A stretch of DNA of 64,000 bases from Scortum barcoo. Lineage: Eukaryota > Chordata > Actinopteri > Centrarchiformes > Terapontidae. The notes beneath the pieces were generated by a model that was not told the origin of the DNA, did no database searches, and saw nothing but the letters and a program-made list of their open reading frames with translations. This document shows, one piece after another, positions 12,619 through 24,175 of this stretch (positions are counted from its first letter, which is position 1; each line of letters begins with the position of its first letter). The translations under genes and the position numbers were made by a program. The stretch covers positions 3,853,044 to 3,917,043 of the forward strand of contig CM041550.1 in NCBI GenBank assembly GCA_023238725.1, read 5' to 3'.

Positions 12619-13020
12619 CAGGCAGCTTCACACCCCCACCGACATCCTCCTCCTCTCTCTGGTTGTCTCAGATTTCTTCGTAGGCTTCCCTATGTTGTTT
12701 CAAATCATGCTTATAGATGGCTGCTGGTTCCTCGGTGACATCATGTGTACTCTTTATCAGTATCTGGGTTATTATCTGTTATTATCTGTTCCTGTATAGG
12801 AACAATGGTGCTGATATCTATTGTCATCCTATGACAACAGGGTGACTATTTATCATCCTCTAAATTACTCCACCAATCTCACATGGAAAATAGCTCAAAT
12901 CTGTGTTTGTCTGTGCTGGATATGGCCTGTAGTCTTTAAAATTCTGATTTTTTGAGTGATATCCTGAAATAACCAGGAAGATACAACCCATGCTTTGGTT
13001 CCACGGTTCAGGCTATTATT
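12619..13020 (+). pseudogene. TAAR exon-2 relic (first copy)
   Basis: Starts at the conserved acceptor (CAG|GCAGCTTCACACC, exon from 12622) and aligns with TAAR exon 2 from TM2 to about ECL2, then merges with upstream-flank sequence of the next unit. A local duplication (TTATCTGT twice near 12772), stops and frameshifts destroy the frame. There is no exon 1 before it; a gypsy fragment sits there instead. Sister copies are at 26722 and 29933. Confidence 0.9.
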
Positions 13021-13079
13021 AGACTTATATTAGGTAGTATGAACCTGGTACATGTGACACCATAACTTGCCCTTAGATT

Positions 13080-13457
13080 CACTGAACTGTAAAAGGGAAT
13101 TCATGTGATGTGAATAGGATTTCTAACTGCGGGGATAACCTGTATGGAAAACCTAAAGGTGAGGACAAGACGGTATTCCCATGTAGAGCTATATTTACAG
13201 CTTCAGTTTGGCCAACTTCAACCTGGGACATCTGGTGTGCGACCAAAAGTGGACATAATCACAGGCCACAGATAGACGCAATATTGTGGAAGATGAACAC
13301 ATAATGCAAAGTACTTCAATCTCTATGGAAAGAATAAAGCAGCAGAGGGGAGAAGGAAGGAGGGATGGGTAGGAAGGATGGACATAGATCAGTTTTATCA
13401 TTGGAGAGTTTGGTCATAAAGCTGTCAGAGTTCAGCAGCTCCTCCTCTCTCCTGGTG
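13080..13457 (+). promoter_or_regulatory. Conserved 5' flank of TAAR copy 1
   Basis: This block is repeated before every TAAR unit (27180, 30395, 33255, 50030, 59220, 63770). It starts with ACTGAACTGTAAAAGG at 13081; the matching place in the 33.2 and 50.0 kb units reads TATAAAAAG, a TATA-box-like element. It ends in a purine-rich stretch (about 13346-13380) before the ATG. A regulatory role is inferred only from position and conservation. Confidence 0.5.
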
Positions 13458-14630
13458 ATGGAGACCTTGGAGGGAAACGAACTCTGTTTTCCAGAACTCC
13501 TCAACACCTCATGCAAGAAAGTAACATACACTCACTTTGAGGACATCCTGACTTACACTGTGCTGTCCTCCATCTCTCTGCTCACTGTGACTCTTAACCT
13601 GCTGGTTATCATCTCCATCTCACACTTCAAGTAGCAAAACATTTCATTCATTTATGAAACTGATAGATAGTAATAAGAAGTATTGACCGATGAGATAGAG
13701 TGATTTTTTCCAAATAATGTTACTGTGTTTCAGTCTCTGCTTTATGTACTTTTTTCAGATTTTTAATGATACTAAAAATAATAATAAATATATTTCTTGT
13801 CTTTCCTTCCCAGGCAACTTCACACCCCCACCAACATCCTCCTCCTCTCTCTGGCTGTCTCAGATTTCTTCGTAGGCTTCCTCATGTTGTTTCAAATTAT
13901 GCTCATAGATGGCTGCTGGTTCCTTGGTGACCTCATGTGTACTCTGTATCAGTATCTAGCTTACATTATTAGCGCTTCAGCAATAGCAATAATGGTGCTC
14001 ATATCTGTTGACCGCTATGTGGCTATTTGTCATCCTCTACATTATTCCACCAAAGTCACACAGAAAAGAGCTCGCGTGTGTGTTTTTCTGTGCTGGATTT
14101 GTTCTGTAATCGTTCAAAGTGTGCTGCTGAATGACATCTTTGGACAATCAGGAAGATACAACTCCTGCTTTGGAGAATGTATCGCTGTCATTAATTATAT
14201 TGCAGGAGTTTTAAATGTTATTATTTCCTTCATCATTCCCATTACTGTCATCATATTGTTGTATATGAGAGTATTTGTGGTGGCTGTGTCTCAGGCTCGT
14301 GCCATGAGGTCTCATATTACAGCTGTCACACTCCAGCAGTCAGGGAAAATAACTGCTAAGAAATCTGAAATCAAAGCAGCCAGGACTCTTGGTGTTGTTG
14401 TAGTTGTGTTTATAATATGTCTCTGTCCATATTATTTTGTCACTCTTACAGGCCAGGATCACATTTTTAATGCTTCATCTGCTACCATTGCAATATATTT
14501 GACCTTTTTTAATTCCTCACTAAACCCTGTGATCTATGCGTTGTTGTATCCCTGGTTTAGAAAATCAATTAAGCTGATTGTCACATTTAAGATACTGCAG
14601 CCTGACTCCTGTGAGACCAACATGCTGTAG
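13458..14630 (+). CDS. Trace amine-associated receptor, copy 1 (two exons: 13458-13630, 13814-14630)
   Basis: Predicted odorant class A GPCR of 329 residues, plasma membrane of olfactory neurons by family analogy. Exon 1 starts at the METLEG initiator typical of fish TAARs; an upstream in-frame Met at 13365 is less likely. The GT donor at 13631 and AG acceptor at 13812-13813 join HFK to QLHTPTN in frame (intron 183 bp). Visible features: N-glycosylation site at Asn16, TM1 about 33-55, Asp75 (2.50), Cys100 (3.25), DRY at 124-126, and the TAAR fingerprint NSSLNPVIYALLYPWF in TM7. The aminergic Asp3.32 is Ala107, position 5.42 is Asn192, and the 6.48 toggle Trp is Leu261. This fits the fish TAAR class without the amine motif. 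Frame is fully open. Confidence 0.93.
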
Positions 14631-14639
14631 AGAGGCTCT

Positions 14640-15455
14640 GCATGGTGACTACGATTAGATCCTCAGGATAAACAGAAAAATGTACTTGGTTATGGTAATG
14701 AGAAATGAAATAATGCAGATTAAATTAAACTCAGAGCCTCAAGAAATACCAAAAGAAACTGCATAAATACTTTTGAATTTTTAAATGAACAAATTAAATT
14801 AGCACCACACAGTTAAGTAATGTCATTTAAACAAACCTTTCCTGAACTGGATCTAAACTGACATTCATGTTCCAGATGTCCCTTAAATTAAACACAACAT
14901 AATGTGAGCACCATGGTTTTCAGTCTGAAACTTTTTTTTACTGTCAGTTGCCCTTTTAGCTAAGTTTGCAGCATGGCTCCAAGGATGGTAATGTCTGCTA
15001 GTTGGACCTCCCTTTGGTTTACAATGAAATATCTTAACAACTACTGAATGATTGCAATGAAATTGTATAGGCATATTTATGGTTCCATGATTTCACATCT
15101 AGCACCATCAGTAATGTGAAGTTTGTGGCTTGTAGTGAAATGTTTTTACAAGAGTCAGACGGTTTTCCATGCAATGTGTAACTGATATTCATGTTGTGAA
15201 GCAGATGAGTCCTGCTTACTTGGGTGACTCCCTCACTTTTCCTGTAGAACCAGTAGAAGGTTAACATTTTCAAGTACAGGAAGTACTTTTGTGGAATTTG
15301 CTATACACATTCATATCTCTTTCAGGATGAAATTTAACAACTTTTATGATTCCTAAAATATTAAAGCAGTCTTTTTTAATCAGGTCAGCACATTCATTTG
15401 CCAAATACTTTAGTTTGTGACTAAGCCTTGAAATGCGAACGTGAACATTCCCATC
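14640..15455. other. TAAR copy 1 3' flank
   Basis: About 0.8 kb of non-coding sequence that recurs after copies 2 and 3 (28740-29555, 31945-32700) and in part before the LINE/gypsy junctions at 11760 and 49313. Useful as a marker of unit boundaries. No coding capacity. Confidence 0.8.
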
Positions 15456-16056
15456 TGTTATACACAGCCTTGGGAAAAACCAAGGCACAACATAAAGAGT
15501 GAATGACTCCCTCTCTCCCCACTCCCAAGGATGACCAGCACAAATATGGATGCAGTCCAAGAAAAATATTTATTAATAAATTAGGGTATCACAGGCATCG
15601 GGGGGATCATGGCCAAAATAACAAACAAAACCATCTAGAAATCAAAATCCACTAACTTACCTATTTAACTAATAAAATAAAATACAGGCATCTTTCCTGC
15701 CTCCCTAAGCATAAATAAGAGAAAACTCATAAATAGCTTTTTCCCCCTACAATTACCCGGACTGCTTATCACCCAAAAGAACTTGCACCATACAGCACCA
15801 CAACTTCAGACACTTGCAGCAAAGCACCGGGACACACAGCACAGTCTGGTCGGGAGTTGGGAAGCGAATGAGAGAGGGCCAGCTGGCATGGGCGGGTCCC
15901 ATTTTTGAGGTGGGTCCCATTGGTCCTCCGTCCAATCACCTGGCCACCACCTAGACAAACACAAAGGGGAAGGACAAGGTGACAGCACCTCCCTCAGGCA
16001 GGGAGCGACAACAGCACAGACACTTAAACACAAGCTTATGACTTCAGGTCACAACA
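15456..16056 (-). mobile_element. Solo LTR, 601 bp, CCATC target-site duplication
   Basis: Read on the reverse strand it starts TGTTGTGACC and ends GTGTATAACA, with an AATAAAT polyadenylation-like signal near the middle-3' part. Perfect 5-bp direct repeats CCATC flank it (15451-15455 and 16057-16061). The unoccupied site is seen in the paralogous flank at 49466-49470. No internal region is present, so it is a solo LTR. Frames across it are not genes. Confidence 0.85.
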
Positions 16057-16096
16057 CCATCAGCCTAAGCTTTACTCCCTGTTTAGATTTAATTAA

Positions 16097-16499
16097 GCTG
16101 CTGCACCTTATTTTCTATTTGTGAGGCTACTGATCCCGCAAAGTCAAGTGGTGGAATGGGCTCAGGCTCCTTGGCAAATGGTTCCATACTAGTCCATACT
16201 AAGTACGGTAACTCAGCCACCTCCAGTCAGTGACGCCACTCCTCTAGCACCACCTTTATGGCGAGGAGCTCCCTATTACCCACATCATAATTCTTTTCAG
16301 CAGCTGACAACTTACGGGACAGGAAAGCACAGGGTTGGATCCGATGGTCTGAGGAAGATCGCTCGGAGACGATGAACTAGAGCTTGGGATCTGGTACAGT
16401 CAAGACGGGGGCTGAGGTGAACAGCTTGTTAAGCTGCTGGAACGCCTTCTCTGCCTTTAGGTTCCACTGAAGGGTGGTCTTGGTAGAAGTCAGAGCATG
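16097..16499 (-). mobile_element. Gypsy element C, left part (RNase H end)
   Basis: Reverse-strand gypsy pol from the RNase H/integrase linker back into RNase H. It is the continuation of the element at 24176-26645, separated from it by insertion of element B. The break at the right is exact, at GAGCATG|TGTAACG. Many stops; a fossil. Confidence 0.85.
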
Positions 16500-16622
16500 T
16501 GTAACGCCTGGGAAGAATATTATATCTTTAGAGTTGGTTCCTGCCATTTGTTCAGCATTTCATTTGCTCTTCACTGATGTAAAGTTTTTTGCTTGGGTGT
16601 GTGTGGTGGCACCCAGCAGCTG
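16500..16622 (+). repeat. 5' LTR remnant of element B
   Basis: Shares its first 60 bp or so and a later GGTGTGTGT/ACACCCAGCA segment with the 3' LTR at 23888. The rest of the 3' LTR sequence is not found here, so the 5' LTR is truncated or strongly diverged. Confidence 0.7.
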
Positions 16623-16863
16623 CACCTGAAATAACCTGAAATATAACAAAGACCTTGTTCATAGCCAATGTTGTCAGTCAATCATGACAGGCTTGTTGAA
16701 TGATAACATAAGGGCAGAGATGAGGATGTATCTGTAGGATGAGCACATTATCGATGAGCTTCTTCTGCAAAGAATGCAGATTGTCCCCATACAAAGAAAA
16801 TGAGAGGGTTCAAAAGATTAAAACCTCAAAGAAAGTCACTCACCAGGCAAGTGTTAGAGAGAA

Positions 16864-17170
16864 ATGGTAATGAAAATGACCCTTTTGACAACCAGTTGCA
16901 GTAAGCCTAACAAACTGATTAAAAAGAACCCGTTATTTGCTAAGATGGAGAAGAGCAACACAGCAATTAGAGAGCTCACGGGCCAGGTAGCATCTCTTGT
17001 GCAAACTGTTCAGCGTGGGAGAAAAACTGTTGATGATGACCAAACCAAAACTCTGACTGCTTTTAAGAAACCAAAGAGACAATGTGTAGCATGTCAGCAG
17101 GATAAAAATGACTGCAACCACTGTATCAAGTGTGGCAGCAACACACATTGAGCAAAAGGGTGCAGGGTAG
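16864..17170 (+). pseudogene. gag (nucleocapsid) of element B
   Basis: Encodes a lysine-rich stretch and then a CX2CX4HX4C zinc knuckle beginning CIKCGSNTH. A TGA stop at 17149-17151 falls just after the knuckle His, so the last Cys (17161-17163) is read only past the stop. The knuckle would bind retroelement RNA in an active copy. Confidence 0.75.
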
Positions 17171-17461
17171 GGGGAAGTTGGAAACCTTCAGGAAATTAGG
17201 AGGGGTTGCGACTGAGGGATGCACCATGACCTTTAAATTAAAGTCCCAAAATGACCCAAAGCTGAACCCCCAAATGGAGTCTGTAAGCCTGTGCATAGTG
17301 AAGGGGGAAAGGAAAAGATTGCTCAATCATCACCCCTCAGCACCTTCAAAGCCAAATGTTATATTTCAAGGAGATCAATGCTGATCAATGGAGATTAGAA
17401 CTAAGTGATACCATTCCAGTAGGCAAAACATGCAATGCCATACCTCCCCCATTGTATGATG

Positions 17462-17887
17462 TGTTATGTCCCATCAAGTTTGTTAAGTTTCATGTCTGTC
17501 ACGTTTTCTGTTTCCTGTTCTGGCTTGTCTGTTTTATTTTGAAATCCCTAACTCTCCTCTCATTTCAGGTTCCTTAACTTCCTGCCCTTGTGTGTTTCCC
17601 GCCTGTGAGATTGTCTGCCCCGCCCTGATTGTTTCCACCTGTTCTCCATTACCTCATGTGTATATATTGTCTACGTGTTTCCCCTGTCTCGTTGCCAGAT
17701 CGTTGTCCTTGTTCTTGCGTCAAGTTCCTGTTCTGAACCAAGCCAAGAATCAAGTCACGTCACTTTGGTAATCGTCTGCTCACATTCTGAGATCATAAGA
17801 TCTATTGAAAATAAAACTGTCTAAAACTTCTCTGCTGTGTTGATTGTCCTGCATTTGGGTCCTTCTGTTCTGAGCGTCAGCGTTACA
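17462..17887 (+). repeat. 5' LTR of element A (426 bp)
   Basis: Starts TGTTATGTC and ends CAGCGTTACA. It contains AATAAAA at about 17809 and a conserved TCCTGCATTTGGGTCCTTCT end segment shared with 20714-20776 and 57520-57571. The putative primer-binding region starts directly after it (GAACGATCTGGCC). Confidence 0.9.
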
Positions 17888-17904
17888 GAACGATCTGGCC
17901 AGCA

Positions 17905-18780
17905 ATGGACCCAGCGGACGCCGACACAGTCAGGTCAGCCCTGACTGCACAGGGAACCAAGTTACAACATCAGGAGACCAAGCTGAATACCATCGCTGCG
18001 GGAGTCCAACAACTCACCGATCGCCAAGCGGAACTGCAAATGGAGGTCACCACGCAGGTTAACAGACTCACCGCTCAGCTACAACTTGTGGTCACCCGTT
18101 TGGAGGGGTTGGCTCCCCCCACGCCGGCCAAGCCAGCTCCTGCACAGCCGTCCGCCCCATCTGCTCCTACGTCCGCCTCGCCTCGCCTCGCACTGTTCGC
18201 CTGGCCCCACCAGAGAAATTCTCGGGAGAGTCCGGTGAGTGCCGCCCATTCTTGGTACAGTGTGATCTCCACTTCAAGAACGACCCAGCTGCCTTTGCCT
18301 CTTGGAGCAGGCACGGGTCGCGTTTATGGTGTCTCATCTGACGGGCAGAGCGGCAGCCTGGGCCACGGCAGAGTGGGACTCGAGGGGCGGCGGTGTGCCA
18401 GAATGTAAAAGACTTTTCACAGACTTTGTCTCGTATGTTTGATCATACCTCTCCAGCGTGAGAGGCGTCACAAGCACTGTTCAGCCTCCGACAAAGAAAC
18501 CGGAGGGTGGTGGATTACGCCATTGAATTCCGCACCCTGGCGGCGGACAGTGGGTGGGATGATGTGGCGATCCGCGATGCCTTTGTCACCGGACTCACGG
18601 AGGAGATCAAGGATCACCTAGCACCGATGGAGTTGCCAGGTAATTTTGAAAGCCTTGTAGACATGGCCACTCGGATCGACAATCGTCTCCACGAGAGGGA
18701 GCGAGAGAGGCGTCAAGGGGATCGGAGGTCCTCCGAGGGTTGGGGGGCGCTACGCCACCACGTCACCATGTCTCCACATG
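17905..18780 (+). pseudogene. gag of element A
   Basis: The first frame (17905-18408) starts MDPADADTVRSAL 17 bp after the LTR and has the coiled-coil-rich N-terminus of fish gypsy gag (QQLTDRQAELQMEV). The capsid part continues in another frame at 18507-18720 (FVTGLTEEIKDHLAP). At least two frame breaks; no zinc knuckle seen, so the nucleocapsid part has probably been lost. Confidence 0.82.
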
Positions 18781-20650
18781 CCCAGTAAAAAGAGGAGGGC
18801 CCTGGTGAGCCGACCTAAAGACAAGAACAATCCTCCTCGGCTCCTCACCCAGGTGACACTCACGGTAAATGGTAACACCACGCCGTTTCTAGCTCTGATA
18901 GACTCGGGTGCCGATGAGAGTTTGATGGACAAGGCTCTTGCCTCCTCTCTCGGCATAACTATGGAACCTCTCCAGAGTCCGGTCAGCGCTAGGTCATTGG
19001 ACGGAAAATTGTTGAACTATGTCACTGAACAGACCCTCCCAGTAAGACTAATCATAGACTCTGTACATTCTGAAGACATTCGGTTTCATGTTTTTGACTG
19101 CTCCTCTCACCCACTCATTTTGGGGTTTCCCTGGCTGGTTAAGCATAACCCACACATAGATTGGGGATCGGGGAGGGTGAAGCAGTGGGGGTCTACCTGT
19201 CATGTCTCATGTTTGTCGGTCCCTCTCTCTGTTGACAGGTGCCAGCAGAGAACCGATGAACAGATCCCGAACCCCAGCGACTACCCGGATATATCCAAAG
19301 TCCCACCTTGCTACCACGACTTAAAGGAAGTGTTCAACAAGGCCAAGGCTATGTCTCTGCCCCCCCACCGTGAATGGGACTGTGCCATCGACCTCCTGCC
19401 AGGGGCTCCGATTCCTAAGGCTTGCTGCTGTATTCCATCTCCAGCTCTGAGAGGAAGGCCATGGAATAATATATTGAAGCGTCGCTGCGGTCCGGCATCA
19501 TACGCCCCTCATCATCACCAGCCGGAGCCGGGTTCTTCTTTGTGGGTAAGAAGGACAGCTCGCTCCGGCCGTGTATTGACTATAGTGCACTAAATGAAAT
19601 CACTGTCAAGAACCGTTACCCTGTTGCCACTTATCTCCTCTGCCTTTGAGCTACCTCAGCATGCGAAATTCTTTACCAAACTGGTCCTGCGGAACGTTTA
19701 TCACCTGGTGCGGATCCGGGAGGGAGATGAGTGGAAGACTGGGTTCAACACTCCTCAGGGACATTATGAATATTTAGTCATGCCTTTTGGGTTAACCAAT
19801 GCCCCAGCTGTTTTCCAGTCATTTATCAATTATAAATGAAATATTACGTGAATATCTGAATGATTTAATCTTTGTTTATTTAGACGACATACTCATCTTC
19901 TCTCCCGATCTCGCCACCCACCAACGTCATGTCCGGCAGGTCCTGATTCGCCTGCTGGAGAACCAACTATATGTTAAGGCAGAGAAAGTGTGACTTTCAT
20001 GCCTCCTCGGTCTCGTTCCTGGGCTATGTCATCACAGCAAACAATATCTCGATGGACCCAGCTAAAGTTAGCGCTGTTACCAACTGGCCCCCACTCTCTT
20101 CAAGAAAGAAGGTACAGTAATTCCTGGGGTTCGCTAACTTTTACTGCAGGTTCATACCTGAATTTTAGCGCTGTTGCAGCGCCCCTGCATGCTCTAACCT
20201 CTGTCAAGTCAGTAGACTCCCGAGGCTGAGGAAGTGTTTCAAAAACTCAAGGATCTGTTCACCACAGCTCCCGTCCTGACGGTGCCGGACCCAGCGCTTC
20301 AGTTCGCGGTGGAAGTAGATGCTTCGAATGGGGGGTCGGAGCTGTCCTTTCACAGAGGTTGGCCACGGACAACCGCATCCACCCATGCGCCTTCCTCTCC
20401 CGCAAACTAACATCGGCAGAGAGGAATTACGACATGGGAAATAAGGAGTTGCTGGTGGATAAGGTGGCACTTGAAGAATGGCGTAACTGGTTGGAGGGGG
20501 AAGGACAGCCTTTCATCGTCTTGACCGATCATAAGAACCTGCAATACCTCAAGTCTGCAAAAAGATTAAACTCTCGACAAGCAAGGTGGGCACTATTCTT
20601 TAGCAGGTTCCGGTTCACACTCTCATACAGGCCGGGGTCACAGAATGTCA
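18778..20650 (+). pseudogene. pol of element A: protease, RT, RNase H
   Basis: Protease is open over 18778-19230 with the catalytic DSGAD box (about 18901) and LILGFPWLVKHNP. RT follows in pieces: a start around 19315, [15 protein letters not shown] (about 19672), where the usual catalytic Asp of motif A is Val, then [15 protein letters not shown], and an intact YLDD box near 19880. RNase H spans about 20300-20650 and ends SYRPGSQN. Several frameshifts and the lost motif-A Asp make it inactive. Integrase is absent. Confidence 0.9.
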
Positions 20651-20776
20651 AGCCACTTTGGTAATCGTCTGCTCACGTTCTGAGATCGTAAGATCTAGTG
20701 AAAATAAACTGTCTAAAACTTGTTGTGTTGGTTTGTCCTGCATTTGGGTCCTTCTGCTCTGAGCGTGAGCGTTACA
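20651..20776 (+). repeat. 3' LTR remnant of element A
   Basis: The last 126 bp of the LTR, from CACTTTGGTAATCGTCTGCT to GCGTTACA, followed by the TGATG target-site repeat. Confidence 0.9.
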
Positions 20777-20781
20777 TGATG

Positions 20782-22830
20782 AGGTCAAGAATCACATCCA
20801 GGACTTGCTAAACAAAGGCTTCATCCACAAATCAATTTCCCCATATGCAGCTGGAGTGGTTTGCATGAAAAAGAGAGATGAGGGCTTAAGATTTTGTGTT
20901 GGTTACAGGGGGCTTAACAACAGTAAAATATTTGCACAGCATGTGGAGGATGTGAGGTCTGTCCTCAAAAGACAGAAAGCAGAAAGAAAGGGGAATTAAA
21001 CTGAGGCCAGATAAATGTAACTTGCTCAAAAATGAAGTACGTTGTGTTGGGAAAGTGATCTCAGCTGAAGGCTATAGGATGGACAATAAAGAAATAAGCA
21101 GCTGTGCAAGCACTAAAGACAAAACCCCCTACAAATGTCAAAGAGTTACGCAAACTTCTGGGTTTCCTGGGGTACTATAGAGGGTATATGCAGGAGTTTT
21201 CTCATTATGCAAAATGCTTGTATGACCTACTTTCAATGGATGTAACTCCAAATCCCAAGTTAAAGCCTACCTCCTTTTCAGTAAGGGCAGGACAGCTCCC
21301 CCCACACCAGAAAATAGTATGGAATAACACTCACCAGGGAGCTCTGAACTATTTAGTTGATGTCCTGACTAACCCACCTGTGATGGCTTATCAACGGTTT
21401 GAAGATCCCTTCATCCCAGATTTACTGGGTATGGCTCACCAACACTGACACCAGCAATAAAAAAACGACTGTTTACATTCAGGGAAGCTTGAGTTTTTAG
21501 CACTCAAATGGGTCGTTACAGAGAGGTTTAGAGGACTATTTGTTTTACGCCCCCTCTGTAACAATATACAGTGACAACAACCCTGTTACTTATGTTTTGA
21601 GCACAGCTAAACTGAATGCGACTGGACATCGCAGGTCTGTTGAAGTGCAGAACAGCAACCCGTACCCAAATTGTGCTTCTAGAAAAGTACAAAGACCTGG
21701 TGTACAAACACCTTCATTGTGAGATGGGACATTTGGGGGTTGAGCGTGTCGTATACCTGGCTAGGCAGAGGTTTTACTGGCCAGGGATGCAAAAAGATAT
21801 TGGGGTTTTTATAACCCAACAAGTTTGTAAACACAACATCTAAAAAAAGCCTGCTGTGTATAGCAGAGCCCCCATGTGTCATATACCTACCCAACCTGTA
21901 ACAAATCAGGCAAAATGGCAGCATAAAAAATCTTTAATGATTTTTCTCTCAAATTCGGCCTTCCGGCTAAAATACACCACGATCAAGGCAAAAAATTTGA
22001 GAACCAGTTATTCAGACAGTTGCAAAAATACACTGGTATGACCAACTCAAAGACAACTCCCAATCATCCACAAGGGAATCCAGCTGAGAGATTTAATCGC
22101 ACCTTGTTATCGATGTTGCGAACCTTGGATGAGGAGAAAAAGGGAAACTGGAGTGACTATGTGACTAAAGTTGTACACGCTTACAACTGCACAACCAGTG
22201 AGGCAACAGGATTTTCTCATTTCCACTTGCTTTTTGGTAGAAATCCCCATTTGCCAATTGACTTGATCTTTGGAATAAATGAGGAGGAATGATATCATTC
22301 ATACCAGGAATATACTCAGGCAGCAGCAAATGAAAGAAGCATATGACATCGCATCCAGAACTATTAAAAGGACTACAGCAAGAGGAAAAATATATTATGA
22401 CCAAAAGAGACAAAGTTCACTGCTTTCCCCGGGTGACAGGGTCTTTGTAAGAAATATGTCAGAGGCCAGGAAAATTACGCTCATATTGAGAGGATCGTCT
22501 ATACAATGTGGTTTCTCAAAAGGAGGAAGACAGTCCTGTCTATGAGGTAAAACATGAACAGGGACTAGGGAGAGGCAGAATCCTTCACCGAAACATGTCA
22601 ATGCCATGTAATACTTTGCCTGTTCAGGAACCAGCTCAAAGCACTTTGAGGGAACAAAATTCTCATAGACAAGAAAGAAAGAGACACAAGGACAATAAAA
22701 CAAATGAAACACTAGTGGACTCAGAGAGCTCAGATGAGGAGGAACGTTCCTGGGCTCAAAGACTGAGGCATCATCACTGCCAACCTGGAGAGCAAAATGT
22801 TGCACTTCCCACTACTCATCTGAAGTAGAA
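20782..22830 (+). pseudogene. pol of element B: RT, RNase H, integrase
   Basis: RT fragments at 20790-20995 (ending FCVGYRGLNN) and the RT/RNase H connection at 21104-21440 (LRKLLGFLGYYRGYM). RNase H scraps include TIYSDNNPVTYVLSTAKLNA. Then the integrase zinc-finger tail GHLGVERVVYLARQRFYWPG (about 21730), integrase core end [19 protein letters not shown] (about 22050) and [16 protein letters not shown] (about 22225). A C-terminal region with DRVFVRNMS follows. Multiple frameshifts and deletions (the RT catalytic YxDD region is missing). Confidence 0.88.
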
Positions 22831-23887
22831 CCTCAGCCGGAACTTAATGCTGAAGTAGAGGAGTTCATATGTGTGACTCCAGTGCAAGTGTTTGTGGACA
22901 ATGACTTTACCAGAAATGTCAAAACTGGACACTCAACATGACACTCAAGAGGTCACAGAAAGTATTCGATCTGCAGGCATGCCCAGCACACAAGAGTCAG
23001 ACCCTCCTGACATACAGCCACATAGGTCACAGAGAGAGAGAGACGACCCAAAGAGACACTGACATACGATTTATTAGGCCAACCTACTCATCATGTGGTG
23101 GGACTTTACACTAACCCACTGTATGTTAATGCAGTAGCAGCAGAATATGGACAATACAGTCTGCCCTGGCTACCTCCACAAATGTTTGGAGCGCACCTGG
23201 TTTACCCTATGCTTGTTCCTGCAGGATACTACTAAAAAGTGGCACAGATTATTCTGTGAAGAATAGACACAAGAATGGACACAGTAACATGGACTGTTTG
23301 TGAACTGAGTGGTTACTGTCCATTATGGGATGTCATGGGACAATAAGGACTGAGGTAGACAAAGTGTGAAAGAAAGAAAAAAGAAAACTTGTTTGAATGT
23401 AATGTGGAGTTACCTACTGTGACTTAAATGCTACTCTAACTTGTATGTGTAACTGGAAAGAAGTCTGTGGTTAAATTGTGGCAGTGAAATAATGTAAACG
23501 AAATGGGTTCTGCATATGTATAAGCCTATAAGTCAGAAGCCTCCTTGAGTATATAGTGAGATGACAGAAATGGTTTTGTCTCGGAGCATGAATGTAGTAC
23601 TGTACTATCATTACAACTGCTAAGAGGACTATTCTTAAGTCTAAACACTGTAGTGTCATTTCAGAAGTGGAGTGTGATATCATATGGTGTATCATCATAA
23701 TGTGCTTTTATGGTAAAACCTGTAGGACTACACTGAAAGCCATTTACACCTTTCTAATTTTAAGAAGAGGCTGTCACCATTATGTGACATGTTGAGTATT
23801 GCCTCTAATGTTGCGGCTATAAATGGATTATTGGTATTACAAATGCATGCTAATGTTGAGGACAACATTTATTTTGCAGGGTAGGGT
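22831..23887 (+). other. 3' untranslated/degenerate region of element B
   Basis: Lies between the end of recognisable pol and the 3' LTR. I recognise no domain. A purine-rich GCAGGGTAGGGT just before 23888 could be the polypurine tract. Confidence 0.6.
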
Positions 23888-24175
23888 TGTAACACCTGGG
23901 AAGAATATTATATCTTTAGAGTTGGTTGGTTGGTCATGTTTTTTGTTTGGGTGTGTGTTGTGACACCCAGCAACAGGGGGCAGAGTCAATTATTGATGTG
24001 GATGGTGGCTAGCCAGGTATCGAGGAAGGAATAGTTTCCTGGACTCCCAGCGCGGAAAAGTGTGTGTGTGTCCGATGCTGTGCCCACAGGCCACATGTTT
24101 TTGCCTGTCCTGCCAACAATAATAAAAATGTGAACTTTCTCCACACCATACCATTGCAGTCAGAGTGGTGTAACA
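23888..24175 (+). repeat. 3' LTR of element B (288 bp)
   Basis: TGTAACACC...GGTGTAACA, with AATAAAAATG near 24121, followed by CATG, which repeats the sequence left of the 5' LTR. Confidence 0.85.

Larger units (their letters stand above)
17462..20776 (+). mobile_element. Ty3/gypsy element A, internally deleted, inserted in B
   Basis: A gypsy element with a full 5' LTR and only the last 126 bp of the 3' LTR, flanked by perfect TGATG repeats (17457-17461 and 20777-20781). Order: LTR, gag, protease, RT, RNase H. Integrase and most of the 3' LTR are deleted. The join at about 20651 lies at shared CACTTTGG sequence, suggesting a deletion by microhomology. Related LTRs are at 57061, 32702 and (reverse) about 26500. 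Confidence 0.93.
16500..24175 (+). mobile_element. Gypsy-type element B, itself split by element A
   Basis: An LTR retrotransposon whose LTRs begin TGTAACGCCTGGGAAG (16500) and TGTAACACCTGGGAAG (23888), with 4-bp CATG repeats at both outer edges (16496-16499, 24176-24179). Internal parts are gag with a zinc knuckle before 17170, and pol from 20782 onward. Element A (17462-20776) interrupts it between TGATG repeats. The reading frame of B runs logically from one side of A to the other: LYD before the insertion, and VKNHIQDLLNKGFIHKS after it. Confidence 0.88.

Noticed and set aside
13365..13457. Longer N-terminus for TAAR copy 1 starting at 13365
   Set aside because: The extra 31 residues come from the purine-rich 5' flank and are not typical of TAARs; METLEG is the family start and is conserved in all units.
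15270..16033. Reverse-strand frames over the 15.5-16.0 kb insertion
   Set aside because: The segment has LTR ends and a target duplication; frames there are fortuitous.
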